From NCBI RefSeq assembly GCF_035751725.1, contig NZ_CP142104.1, positions 1,426,001-1,490,000 of the forward strand: a stretch of DNA of 64,000 nucleotides, given 5' to 3'. Positions 19,684 through 27,534 of the stretch are shown piece by piece. The DNA comes from Pseudomonas frederiksbergensis. Its GTDB lineage: Bacteria; Pseudomonadota; Gammaproteobacteria; Pseudomonadales; Pseudomonadaceae. Both the position numbers and the translations under genes were made by a program. The number at the start of each line of letters is the position of its first letter. The first letter of the stretch is position 1. The notes beneath the pieces were generated by a model. The model was not told the origin of the DNA and did not search any database. It saw only the letters and a program-made list of their open reading frames with translations.

Positions 19684-20313
19684 GTGAGTCAATTTTTCCA
19701 GATTCATCCGGAAAACCCGCAAGCGCGCCTGATCAAACAGGCAGTGGAAATCATCCGTAGCGGTGGCGTAGTGGTTTACCCCACGGACTCGTCCTACGCC
19801 ATTGGTTGCCAGATCGGCGACAAGAATGCCGTCGAGCGGGTGCGACGCCTGCGTCAGTTGGATGACAAGCACAACTTTGCGCTCATCTGCAGCGACCTTT
19901 CGCAGTTGGGGATGTTCGCCAAGATCGACACCGGTACTTTCCGTCTGCTCAAGGCTCACTTGCCAGGGCCGTACACGTTCATTCTCAATGCGACCCGGGA
20001 AGTCCCGCGGCTGCTGCTGCATCCAAAGAAACGGACCATCGGCTTGCGGGTTCCGAGCCATCCCATTGCCCTGGCGCTGCTGGCGGAACTGGGTGAACCG
20101 CTGATGAGCGTGACGCTGATCATGCCCGGCGAGACCGATCCGCTGACCGACCCCTATGAAATTCGCCAACTACTGGAACACCAGGTCGACCTGATCATCG
20201 ACGGCGGTTCCGGTGGCATGAAGGCGTCCACGGTGATCAACCTGGCCGACGGCGAGCCGCAGGTGGTGCGCGTTGGCTGCGGCGACCCGACCCCGTTCAT
20301 GGTCGAGGCCTGA
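19684..20313 (+). CDS. yciO: YciO/Sua5/YrdC-family protein
   Basis: A 209-residue protein of the YrdC superfamily with the KR-x-SR-like nucleotide-binding face (VVYPTDSSYAIGC, TIGLRVPSHP). YrdC and Sua5 make threonylcarbamoyl-AMP; for YciO the role is less clear. The GTG start at 19684 gives VSQFFQIHPENPQ, matching E. coli YciO. An upstream ATG at 19645 is in frame but would overlap the previous gene. scpA begins directly after the stop. Confidence 0.87.
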   Translation: MSQFFQIHPENPQARLIKQAVEIIRSGGVVVYPTDSSYAIGCQIGDKNAVERVRRLRQLDDKHNFALICSDLSQLGMFAKIDTGTFRLLKAHLPGPYTFILNATREVPRLLLHPKKRTIGLRVPSHPIALALLAELGEPLMSVTLIMPGETDPLTDPYEIRQLLEHQVDLIIDGGSGGMKASTVINLADGEPQVVRVGCGDPTPFMVEA

Positions 20314-21144
20314 ATGTCCGTTGTGGAAACTGCCGTCGACAGCGTAGACAGCCAGGCCGGCGCGCAACAGGAGCTGCCATTCGCCATGGTCTATGGCCAG
20401 GCGGTCATGGAAATGCCCCTGGACCTGTACATTCCACCGGACGCGCTGGAGGTTTTCCTCGAAGCCTTCGAAGGCCCGCTCGACCTCTTGCTGTACCTGA
20501 TTCGCAAGCAGAACATCAACATCCTCGACATTCCCGTGGCGGAAATCACCCGCCAGTACATGGGGTACGTCGAGTTGATGCAGTCGGTGCGCCTGGAACT
20601 CGCGGCGGAATACCTGGTGATGGCGGCCATGCTGGCCGAGATCAAATCGCGAATGCTGCTGCCGCGCTCGGCCGAGGTCGAGACTGAAGAGGATGACCCA
20701 CGTGCGGAGCTGATCCGCCGCCTTCAGGAGTACGAGCGGTTCAAGGCCGCCGCCGAAGGCATCGATGGCCTGAGTCGGGTCGGACGTGATGTCGTGGTGC
20801 CCAAGCTCGACGCTCCCGAGGCGCGGGCGCGCAAGTTGTTGCCCGACGTCAGCCTGGAGGAGTTGCTGATGTCCATGGCCGAGGTGCTGCGCCGTGGCGA
20901 TATGTTTGAAAGTCACCAGGTCAGCCGCGAGGCGCTGTCCACCCGAGAGCGCATGAGCGATGTGCTGGAACGGCTCAAGGGCGGCGGCTTCGTGCCTTTC
21001 GTCGAGCTATTCAGCGCCGAGGAAGGGCGTCTGGGCGTAGTGGTGACGTTTATGGCGATCCTGGAATTGGTCAAGGAATCCTTGGTCGAGCTGGTGCAAA
21101 ATGAGCCGTTCGCAGCGATCCACGTGCGAGCCCGAGCCGAATAA
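20314..21144 (+). CDS. scpA: Segregation and condensation protein A
   Basis: A 276-residue kleisin subunit of the SMC-ScpAB condensin complex, which compacts and helps segregate chromosomes. The family core (FEGPLDLLLYLIRKQNINILDIPVAEIT) begins near residue 50, and the winged-helix C-terminus ends the protein. The ATG directly abuts the yciO stop and gives an extra N-terminal stretch of about 40 residues of low complexity, as seen in other pseudomonads. scpB follows 11 bases later. Confidence 0.93.
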   Translation: MSVVETAVDSVDSQAGAQQELPFAMVYGQAVMEMPLDLYIPPDALEVFLEAFEGPLDLLLYLIRKQNINILDIPVAEITRQYMGYVELMQSVRLELAAEYLVMAAMLAEIKSRMLLPRSAEVETEEDDPRAELIRRLQEYERFKAAAEGIDGLSRVGRDVVVPKLDAPEARARKLLPDVSLEELLMSMAEVLRRGDMFESHQVSREALSTRERMSDVLERLKGGGFVPFVELFSAEEGRLGVVVTFMAILELVKESLVELVQNEPFAAIHVRARAE

Positions 21145-21155
21145 CGAGCAAATCA

Positions 21156-22103
21156 ATGAACCTGACTGAACCCCGCGAGCTGGCCCCCTTGCTTGAAGCT
21201 TTCCTGTTGGCCTCGGGAAAGCCGCAATCGATGGAGCGCCTGTTCGAACTCTTCGAAGAAGGCGAGCGACCCGAGCCGGCCGTGTTCAAGAAAGCGCTGA
21301 CGCTGCTGGGCAAATCCTGCGAGGGTCGGGCTTTCGAGCTCAAGGAAGTTGCGTCCGGCTATCGCCTGCAGATTCGCGAAAAATTCGCGCCTTGGGTAGG
21401 GCGCCTGTGGGAAGAACGGCCGCAGCGTTATTCCCGCGCATTGCTCGAAACCATGGCGCTGATCGCCTATCGCCAGCCGATCACTCGCGGCGAGATCGAG
21501 GACGTGCGGGGCGTGGCGGTCAACAGCAACATCGTCAAGACCTTGCTGGAGCGCGAGTGGATCCGCGTCGTCGGCTATCGCGATGTGCCGGGCAAACCGG
21601 CCATGTTCGCCACCACCAAGGGATTTCTCGATCACTTCAACCTGAAGAACCTCGACGACTTGCCGCCGCTGGCCGAACTGCGGGAGCTGGAGTCTGCGCC
21701 GATGCTGGAGTTCGAGGACGCTCCGGTGCCCCAGGGCCTGCAAGAATTGGCCGACGCCAGTGCCGAGCCCGAGGAGCCGAAGGAGGAGACCAGTTTCCAT
21801 TCGTTGTTGCTGGAACTGGACAGCATGGAGGAGGGCTTGAAGACCGATTTCGATGACTTGCTGCGTAAGGAGCCTGGCCTGGAAGGCGAGGCGGATGAAC
21901 CAACGCCGCCTCTGGATGAAATCGAGCACGCACCGGAGCCTGAGCCGGAAGAGGACATTCTCGGTGTCACCGAGGCCCGGGAAAAATTGCTCGCCGCGGT
22001 TGCCGCCCTTGAGCCGCCGGAACCCGAACTGAGCGACGAAGAGGCCGAGGCCCGCGCCTTGGCTGAAGCGATCGAAAACGAACGGCGCCAGTTCGAGGAC
22101 TGA
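21156..22103 (+). CDS. scpB: Segregation and condensation protein B
   Basis: A 315-residue ScpB with two winged-helix domains (residues about 1-170, including ETMALIAYRQPITRGEIEDVRGVAVNSNIVKTLL in several blocks). A long acidic tail rich in Glu, Pro and Leu follows (about residues 190-315), absent from the shorter Bacillus protein. It dimerises and binds ScpA in the condensin complex. It forms an operon with scpA. Confidence 0.92.
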   Translation: MNLTEPRELAPLLEAFLLASGKPQSMERLFELFEEGERPEPAVFKKALTLLGKSCEGRAFELKEVASGYRLQIREKFAPWVGRLWEERPQRYSRALLETMALIAYRQPITRGEIEDVRGVAVNSNIVKTLLEREWIRVVGYRDVPGKPAMFATTKGFLDHFNLKNLDDLPPLAELRELESAPMLEFEDAPVPQGLQELADASAEPEEPKEETSFHSLLLELDSMEEGLKTDFDDLLRKEPGLEGEADEPTPPLDEIEHAPEPEPEEDILGVTEAREKLLAAVAALEPPEPELSDEEAEARALAEAIENERRQFED

Positions 22104-22141
22104 TACTGCCTAACCTCCGCCTCTGCGAGGGCGAGTGAACC

Positions 22142-22333
22142 ATGAGCTCCACAAAAGACCCTTGCATCAGTCTCTGCAAGTTCGACGCAGATATTTGCAT
22201 TGGCTGCGGGCGCAGCAAGCGTGAAATCAAAGCCTGGAAAAAACTCGATAAAGACGACAAGCGCGTCGTGCTGGCCGAGGCGGCGCTGCGCCTGATCAAG
22301 CTTGGCGCCACCGGTCGGCGGAAAAAACGTTAA
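22142..22333 (+). CDS. DUF1289 Cys-rich small protein
   Basis: A 63-residue protein with the DUF1289 pattern CISLCKFDADICIGCGRS, four Cys that probably bind a metal or an Fe-S cluster, and a basic tail. The function is unknown. It sits between scpB and rluB. Confidence 0.8.
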   Translation: MSSTKDPCISLCKFDADICIGCGRSKREIKAWKKLDKDDKRVVLAEAALRLIKLGATGRRKKR

Positions 22334-22477
22334 GCGCGTTCCTATCAGCTAGTCTCTGATGCGCAATCACATCAACGAGCGTATGATTCGCGACCCTTTG
22401 GCGATCCCTTCGCCGAAAGACCTGTTTTCAAAGTGTCAGGCCAAGCCTGGCTCGACCACACCGGGAGGTGCCCAGAA

Positions 22478-23710
22478 ATGAACGACCAAGACCAGAACGA
22501 CAACCAGGAAATCGGCCCCGCAGGCGAAAAACTGCAAAAGGTCCTCGCCCGCATCGGCGTCGGCTCGCGCCGTGACGTGGAAGCCTGGATCACCCAGGGC
22601 CGGATCAAGGTCAACGGCAAAGACGCCACCTTGGGCCTGCGTGTCGACATGCATGACGCCATCACTATCGATGGCAAGGTGATCAAGCGTGAAGAGGCCG
22701 CCGAAACGGTGCGCCGCGTGATCATGTACAACAAGCCCGACGGCGAGATCTGCACCCGTGACGATCCGGAAGGCCGCCCGACCGTGTTCGACAAGATGCC
22801 GCGCCCGAAAGAAGGCCGCTGGATCAACATCGGTCGCCTGGACATCAACACCACCGGTTTGCTGATGTTCACCACCGATGGTGAGCTGGCCAACCGCCTG
22901 ATGCACCCGTCCTACGAGATGGACCGCGAATACGCGGTACGTGTGCGTGGCGAAGTCGATGACGAGATGATCGAGCGCCTCAAGGCCGGCGTCGTGCTGG
23001 AAGACGGCCCGGCGCGCTTCACCGACATCAAGCAGGCACCCGGCGGCGAAGGTTTCAACCACTGGTACCACTGCGTGGTGATGGAAGGTCGCAACCGTGA
23101 AGTGCGGCGCCTGTGGGAATCCCAGGGGCTGGTGGTCAGTCGCCTGAAGCGCGTGCGTTTCGGCCCGGTGTTCCTCAACTCCGACCTGCCGATGGGCCGC
23201 TGGCGCGAAATGACCCAGCAGGAAGTCGACATCCTCGCGGCTGAAGTGGGCCTCAAGCCTGTGGCAATGCCGCAGATGACCGCCAAGAGCAAGGACAAGC
23301 TGGAGCGGATGCAGCGCAAGTCCTCGCGTCCGATGGGCAAGACCGAGCGCGTGCGTACACTGCGCCCGGCGGCCGAGGGCGTAGCGACTGGCCCACGTCC
23401 TTCCCGTGAGCCGCAGATCGAAGGCGAGCGCCCGGCCCGCAAGCCTGCACCGCGTCAGGACGGCGAACGCGGCCCGCGTGCGCCACGTCCGGCCAATGGT
23501 CGTACCGAGCGGGGCGAAGGCCGCGCCCCGGCCGGTCGCGGTACGCCAGTGGCCGATCGCCCGGCTGACACCAAGCGTCCGGCCAAACCTGCGCCGAAAA
23601 AGCGCCCGGGTATCATCCTGGCCGACCGCGACGCGCCATCGGGTAAACGCCGTGGCGCACCGGCAGGTTCGGGTCAGCGTCCGGGGTTTGGGCGTCGTAA
23701 GCCGGAGTAA
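22478..23710 (+). CDS. rluB: Ribosomal large subunit pseudouridine synthase B
   Basis: A 410-residue RNA pseudouridine synthase of the RsuA/RluB family that modifies U2605 of 23S rRNA. It has an S4 RNA-binding domain (EKLQKVLARIGVGSRRDVEA, residues about 13-65) and a catalytic domain with GRLDINTTGLL, whose Asp is the nucleophile. A long basic, Pro/Arg-rich disordered tail (about residues 285-410) follows. GGAGGT at 22464-22469 fixes the ATG at 22478. A strong terminator follows. Confidence 0.92.
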   Translation: MNDQDQNDNQEIGPAGEKLQKVLARIGVGSRRDVEAWITQGRIKVNGKDATLGLRVDMHDAITIDGKVIKREEAAETVRRVIMYNKPDGEICTRDDPEGRPTVFDKMPRPKEGRWINIGRLDINTTGLLMFTTDGELANRLMHPSYEMDREYAVRVRGEVDDEMIERLKAGVVLEDGPARFTDIKQAPGGEGFNHWYHCVVMEGRNREVRRLWESQGLVVSRLKRVRFGPVFLNSDLPMGRWREMTQQEVDILAAEVGLKPVAMPQMTAKSKDKLERMQRKSSRPMGKTERVRTLRPAAEGVATGPRPSREPQIEGERPARKPAPRQDGERGPRAPRPANGRTERGEGRAPAGRGTPVADRPADTKRPAKPAPKKRPGIILADRDAPSGKRRGAPAGSGQRPGFGRRKPE

Positions 23711-23742
23711 GCAGCTGCGAGCTTCCAGCGTTTAGCTGCAAG

Positions 23743-23778
23743 AAAAAACGCCAACCGTTGGGGTTGGCGTTTTTTTTG
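23743..23778 (+). terminator. Intrinsic terminator of rluB
   Basis: AACGCCAACC and GGTTGGCGTT form a stem with a GTTG loop, preceded by A residues and followed by a long T run. It may also serve the convergent gene on the right. Confidence 0.85.
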
Positions 23779-23813
23779 TCTGGCTTTAGCGATGCTGTGC
23801 CTTGGAGTCTGCC

Positions 23814-23832
23814 TTCGCGAGCTTGCTCGCGA
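23814..23832. repeat. REP-like palindrome (family B)
   Basis: TCGCGAGCTTGCTCGCGA is nearly palindromic. It is the core of the second REP family seen in the window (TTCGCGAGCAAG...CGCTCCCACA) and lies between two convergent genes. Confidence 0.5.
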
Positions 23833-23862
23833 TGACGCAGCCGTCCTACAACCAATCCCAGC

Positions 23863-24828
23863 CTAAAGCACAAACCGCCCATCGAACATCGGCTCTTTGT
23901 CCAGCGCCAGCACACCGCTTTCGAAAATCAGATCCAGGTGATGGCTGCCCTTGGCCCCGCCACCGAGCCCCAGGTGCAGGCCGCAATGGCGTTCTTCAAA
24001 ACCGGCATTGCGCGCGTACAGGCTCTTGACCCCTTCGTTGGTGCCGATCCCCAGTTCCTCGATGCGTCGGTTTGATGGATTGGCATCCAGGTACCGGTTG
24101 AAATCGTGTTCAAGACCCGGGACATCGGTGGCGATCTTCTGGATCGTGGAGTCTTCGATCCACAGCTCCAACGGCGACTGCAGCACGCCGTATTTGCGCG
24201 CAAAGGGGATGGTGCCGAGGAAGGTGCCGACGAATTTTACCCGGCCATTGATGGTGTCGCTGTGGGTGGCGATTTCGCCAGGCGCCAAATCGTAATTGCC
24301 GACGCCGTTGATGTCGGTCCACTTCTTGACACCGTTCAGCGCGGTGTCGAAATACGAGCCGTGCTCGTCCTCGAAGCTCAACGTGGTGGCCTGGGACATG
24401 CGGCGGATCAGGTGGCTGTTGAGCCCGGCGATACGCTGCGGAATCACGCTGAAGGTGTCGTAGAAGTATTCACCGTAATCTTTGAACAACAGTGATTTTT
24501 TCCAGTTATCCGCCATCACCCCTTGCAACGCGCGGACAAAATCGGGGCCGTCGGGGCGCGGGTTGGGAAGGGTGGAAGAGTCGTAGAAGAAAATGTACAG
24601 GTCGCTGTCGGCAATCGCTTGGGACAGCCGCTCCGTGGTTTCAAGGTCCAGGCGCATGGCGCTGAACCGGAACGGTGATGTGCCGCCGGCCTGTTCGGCA
24701 ATGCTGCCGGCCAGCGCTTCGTAATCGGCGGTGTGGCCGAGCAATACCTTGGCGGGCTGGATGCCGGCCAGGGCGGGATGATGTTCGAGGTAGTAAAGGA
24801 AATGTGAGATGGCTCGTTGTGTGTCCAT
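23863..24828 (-). CDS. M29-aminopeptidase-like protein, partner of a small peptide gene
   Basis: A 321-residue protein that follows the outline of M29 (AmpS/aminopeptidase T) metallopeptidases: an N-terminal Rossmann-like part, then LAPGEIATH (E185), IEELGIGTNEG (E258), GLHLGLGGG (H285) and HHLDLIFESG (H297, D299). This order of Glu, Glu, His, His-x-Asp corresponds to the metal ligands of M29 enzymes as I remember them. The segment between H285 and H297 is shorter than usual and the catalytic Tyr expected there is not apparent, so it could be a peptide-binding relative. M29-like peptide binders are known from at least one RiPP pathway (crocagin). It lies 85 bases after the 45-codon peptide gene on the same strand. 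The assignment is by motif reading only. Confidence 0.65.
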   Translation of the reverse strand: MDTQRAISHFLYYLEHHPALAGIQPAKVLLGHTADYEALAGSIAEQAGGTSPFRFSAMRLDLETTERLSQAIADSDLYIFFYDSSTLPNPRPDGPDFVRALQGVMADNWKKSLLFKDYGEYFYDTFSVIPQRIAGLNSHLIRRMSQATTLSFEDEHGSYFDTALNGVKKWTDINGVGNYDLAPGEIATHSDTINGRVKFVGTFLGTIPFARKYGVLQSPLELWIEDSTIQKIATDVPGLEHDFNRYLDANPSNRRIEELGIGTNEGVKSLYARNAGFEERHCGLHLGLGGGAKGSHHLDLIFESGVLALDKEPMFDGRFVL

Positions 24829-24873
24829 GCTTATTCTTCCCTGACGATTGATTTGGCTTCCTGGCAGCAGGAT

Positions 24874-24904
24874 GGCGGAGCCGACCGGCCGGATCAGCTC
24901 CGCC
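24874..24904 (-). promoter_or_regulatory. Hairpin between the peptide gene and the M29-like gene
   Basis: GGCGGAGC and GCTCCGCC make a perfect eight-base stem around a 15-base loop that is itself GC-rich. There is no T run on the leftward side. It therefore looks like a stabilising or partial attenuating hairpin that would give more peptide than partner protein, not like a full terminator. Confidence 0.55.
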
Positions 24905-24913
24905 GGGTATCGC

Positions 24914-25051
24914 TTACAGAGGCCACATCGCCGTGCCGAACGGAACGACGGCGTCGGCTTGCATCATTTCAACGGCGGCTTCATGGGTCGGTGCCTCGAA
25001 CCATTCGTCCAGTTGCAGTTCGGTTTCCAAGTCTTTGTCCAGTGCTTGCAT
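24914..25051 (-). CDS. 45-residue peptide, possible RiPP precursor
   Basis: A short gene starting at ATG 25051 with AGGAG seven bases upstream (25059-25063), the ideal spacing. The peptide begins MQALDKDLETELQLDEWF, an acidic helical stretch that would suit a leader. It passes through EAAVEMMQADA and ends in a neutral hydrophobic tail VVPFGTAMWPL. A charged leader and a small tail with Trp and Pro is the usual form of a RiPP precursor. There is no signal peptide. The M29-like gene follows on the same strand. I do not know a family for this peptide. Confidence 0.6.
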   Translation of the reverse strand: MQALDKDLETELQLDEWFEAPTHEAAVEMMQADAVVPFGTAMWPL

Positions 25052-25070
25052 AGTGAATCTCCTAGATGAC

Positions 25071-25137
25071 TTTTGCGGAAAACGCGGGCCGATTCGGCGA
25101 GTCAAACCCGGCAGAATCGGCACCGCAAAAACTCGCC
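25071..25137 (-). promoter_or_regulatory. Structured 5' leader RNA with possible pseudoknot
   Basis: Read on the plus strand, TTTTGCGG (25071-25078) pairs with CCGCAAAA (25123-25130). Inside it GCCGATTC (25088-25095) pairs with GAATCGGC (25114-25121). The apical loop bases GGCGAGT (25096-25102) are fully complementary to ACTCGCC (25131-25137) just outside the outer stem. Three perfect helices of 8, 8 and 7 bp could form an H-type pseudoknot in the leftward transcript, ending seven bases before the peptide gene's ribosome binding site. It does not match a riboswitch class I recognise. Confidence 0.55.
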
Positions 25138-25281
25138 GGCACGATGCCTGGGCAAGTGGCTGAAAACCTAGTCGAGGGTTTTTTGGAATGCAAAAAAATA
25201 TTTTAGTTTTTTTCTTTTGAACTTTTTGTTCCATTTTTTAAGCGCAGGTTAACCGTTGGAAAACAGCTGATTGGCCATCTT

Positions 25282-25309
25282 ATTTTGATAGGTAGCTACC
25301 TACCGTCAA
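25282..25309 (-). promoter_or_regulatory. Candidate promoter with operator palindrome for the peptide operon
   Basis: On the minus strand TTGACG (25309-25304) and CAAAAT (25287-25282) are separated by 16 bases that contain the 14-base perfect palindrome TAGGTAGCTACCTA (25289-25302). A palindrome in the spacer is typical of a TetR-type repressed promoter. Transcription would start near 25275, giving a leader of about 220 bases. No regulator gene is adjacent. Confidence 0.45.
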
Positions 25310-25553
25310 TTTGCAGTCAGTCCTCGATAGTTTCCCAGCTGGAAATTTTGCGTTACGTCTCGTAAAGAAATGCTGACGGAAAATGCCCGTCGTCTTGGCG
25401 GCGAGCGAAGTTTTATTCGCGTGTAAGAAAAAGCTTCCGCATCGCCTTGGCCCAAGTCGTTTTGAAGGCTCTGGCCCGGTTGTTTCAGGCGCATTTCAAG
25501 GGTGAGATGCGCTCCATGCCTGTCGTGCAGGCGAATAACAAAAAGGAGGCGCA

Positions 25554-25700
25554 ATGAACGCCGTAGCTCCGTTTCCATTCTCCCGTGGTGGCGTTTTTTA
25601 CGTCGCTCGCATCATCGGCTCGCAAGGGCCCGGATATCTTTTCGCAGCCGCCCGACATGCTCGGGGCGGCCCCGTGCGATCCCGGCAAACGACACGCTGA
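25554..25700 (+). CDS. Possible 48-residue basic peptide gene
   Basis: An ATG at 25554 preceded by AAGGAGG with four bases between opens a 48-codon frame. It begins MNAVAPFPFSRGGVFYVARI and ends in an Arg-rich tail (RHARGGPVRSRQTTR). The strong ribosome binding site supports translation. The composition is unusual and I know no family. It lies between the divergent peptide operon and the aroP leader. Confidence 0.35.
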   Translation: MNAVAPFPFSRGGVFYVARIIGSQGPGYLFAAARHARGGPVRSRQTTR

Positions 25701-25734
25701 TCCGGTGGTGTCTGGCAGCAGGGGGTCAGCGGTG

Positions 25735-25740
25735 TACAAT
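25735..25740 (+). promoter_or_regulatory. Possible -10 element of the aroP transcript
   Basis: TACAAT is one base from the sigma-70 -10 consensus and lies about 130 bases before the leader ORF of aroP. No convincing -35 hexamer is visible at the usual distance, so the call is weak. Confidence 0.3.
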
Positions 25741-25866
25741 GCGCCGCGTTTTACTGTGACCCTTCGCGTACCCACGCACTTTCAAGGTTATCCGCCTTGT
25801 TCACTCCGCCACGCCACAAGCGTGTCGGGTTCGATTTCGTCACAGATAAAAACAAACAGGTGACGC

Positions 25867-25929
25867 ATGACCGTTGTAAAAACGCTGAATTCCTGGTGCC
25901 TGCGCTGGGGTTTGATCGGCGCTGCTTGA
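25867..25929 (+). CDS. 20-residue Trp-containing leader ORF upstream of aroP
   Basis: A short ORF with AGGTGA (25859-25864) upstream encodes a 20-residue peptide. It starts MTVVKTLNSW and includes two Trp codons (25894-25896, 25906-25908), one Cys and three Leu within a few codons. It ends 60 bases before the start of the aromatic amino acid permease. By position and content it resembles a leader peptide sensing Trp supply. No classical terminator hairpin with a T run follows, so control would have to work on translation or Rho access. Confidence 0.5.
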   Translation: MTVVKTLNSWCLRWGLIGAA

Positions 25930-25989
25930 GATCCGATTCGAGCGGCAACGTCTAACGAACATCATCAAACCTTGCGTGAGACCCTTTTC

Positions 25990-27408
25990 ATGAGTGGACA
26001 AAACTCGCATTCGGGCGAGCTGAAACGCGGCCTGAAAAATCGCCACATTCAACTGATCGCCCTCGGTGGCGCGATCGGCACCGGCCTGTTCCTCGGCTCG
26101 GCTGGGGTACTGAAATCAGCCGGCCCGTCGATGATCCTCGGCTACGCCATCTGCGGCTTCATCGCCTTCATGATCATGCGCCAGCTGGGTGAAATGATCG
26201 TCGAAGAGCCGGTGGCTGGTTCCTTCAGCCATTTCGCCCACAAATACTGGGGCGGTTTCGCCGGGTTCCTGTCGGGTTGGAACTGCTGGATTCTCTACAT
26301 CCTGGTAGGCATGTCCGAGCTGACCGCGGTCGGCAAGTACATCCATTATTGGGCGCCGGATATCCCGACCTGGGCTTCGGCGGCGGCCTTCTTCATCCTG
26401 ATCAACGCGATCAATCTTGCCAACGTCAAGGTCTTCGGCGAGGCCGAGTTCTGGTTCGCGATCATCAAGGTCGTGGCGATTGTCGGCATGATTGCCCTGG
26501 GCAGCTATCTGCTGGTCAGCGGTCACGGCGGCCCGCAAGCGTCGGTGACCAACCTCTGGTCCCACGGTGGGTTCTTCCCCAACGGCGTGAGCGGCCTGGT
26601 CATGGCCATGGCGATCATCATGTTCTCCTTCGGTGGCCTGGAGATGCTCGGTTTCACTGCCGCTGAAGCCGACAAGCCGAAAACCGTGATTCCAAAGGCC
26701 ATCAACCAGGTGATCTACCGGATCCTGATTTTCTACATCGGCGCACTGGTGGTGCTGTTGTCCCTGACGCCATGGGACAGCCTGTTGACCACGCTCAATG
26801 CCTCCGGCGATGCCTACAGCGGCAGTCCGTTCGTGCAGGTGTTTTCGATGCTGGGCAGCGACACGGCGGCGCACATCCTCAACTTCGTGGTGCTGACTGC
26901 TGCGCTGTCGGTCTACAACAGCGGCACCTACTGCAACAGCCGCATGTTGTTGGGCATGGCCGAGCAGGGCGATGCGCCCCGGGCCCTGGCGAAAATCGAC
27001 AAGCGCGGTGTGCCGGTGCGTTCGATCCTGGCTTCGGCGGCGATTACGCTGGTGGCAGTGCTGCTGAACTACCTGATCCCGCAACATGCACTGGAGTTGT
27101 TGATGTCGCTGGTGGTTGCCACCCTGGTGATCAACTGGGCGATGATCAGCTACTCGCACTTCAAGTTCCGCCAGCACATGAATCAGTCCGGCCAGGCACC
27201 GCTGTTCAAGGCGTTGTGGTATCCGTATGGCAACTACGTCTGCCTGGCGTTCGTGGTGTTCATCCTCGGCGTGATGTTGCTGATCCCAGGCATCCAGATC
27301 TCGGTGTACGCGATTCCGGTGTGGGTGGTGTTCATGTGGGTGTGCTATCTGATCAAGAACAAGCGCGAGGCTCGGCATGAGCTGGCGGTGGCGGCTGCTG
27401 CCAAGTAA
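25990..27408 (+). CDS. aroP: Aromatic amino acid permease AroP
   Basis: A 472-residue amino acid/proton symporter of the APC family with twelve membrane segments, closely following E. coli AroP from the N-terminal LKRGLKNRHIQLIALGGAIG motif onward. It imports Phe, Tyr and Trp across the inner membrane. I chose ATG 25990; a TTG 18 bases earlier is in frame. The C-terminus is a short charged cytoplasmic tail. A 20-codon ORF with two Trp codons precedes it and a terminator follows. Confidence 0.88.
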   Translation: MSGQNSHSGELKRGLKNRHIQLIALGGAIGTGLFLGSAGVLKSAGPSMILGYAICGFIAFMIMRQLGEMIVEEPVAGSFSHFAHKYWGGFAGFLSGWNCWILYILVGMSELTAVGKYIHYWAPDIPTWASAAAFFILINAINLANVKVFGEAEFWFAIIKVVAIVGMIALGSYLLVSGHGGPQASVTNLWSHGGFFPNGVSGLVMAMAIIMFSFGGLEMLGFTAAEADKPKTVIPKAINQVIYRILIFYIGALVVLLSLTPWDSLLTTLNASGDAYSGSPFVQVFSMLGSDTAAHILNFVVLTAALSVYNSGTYCNSRMLLGMAEQGDAPRALAKIDKRGVPVRSILASAAITLVAVLLNYLIPQHALELLMSLVVATLVINWAMISYSHFKFRQHMNQSGQAPLFKALWYPYGNYVCLAFVVFILGVMLLIPGIQISVYAIPVWVVFMWVCYLIKNKREARHELAVAAAAK

Positions 27409-27424
27409 GCAAGCCTGAAATACA

Positions 27425-27455
27425 ACAAACCCGGCCAAGTGCCGGGTTTGTCGTT
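27425..27455. terminator. Terminator-like hairpin after aroP
   Basis: ACAAACCCGGC and GCCGGGTTTGT form a perfect eleven-base stem with a CAAGT loop. It is followed by CGTTT, only a weak T tract. Confidence 0.65.
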
Positions 27456-27534
27456 TCAGGCAAGACACAAATCCCCGGGAGGTGTTGTCTAGGGGATCGC
27501 GGTATCCTGTGGAACCTGACACCGGACACTTTCC

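Noticed and set aside
25071..25137. The structured leader as a tRNA or tRNA-like sequence
   Set aside because: No anticodon arm, T-loop consensus or acceptor pairing could be laid out.
25190..25240. A/T-rich tract with TAAAAT as the promoter of the peptide operon
   Set aside because: No -35 hexamer lies at a suitable distance from TAAAAT; the element pair at 25282-25309 fits better, though the tract could still contribute.
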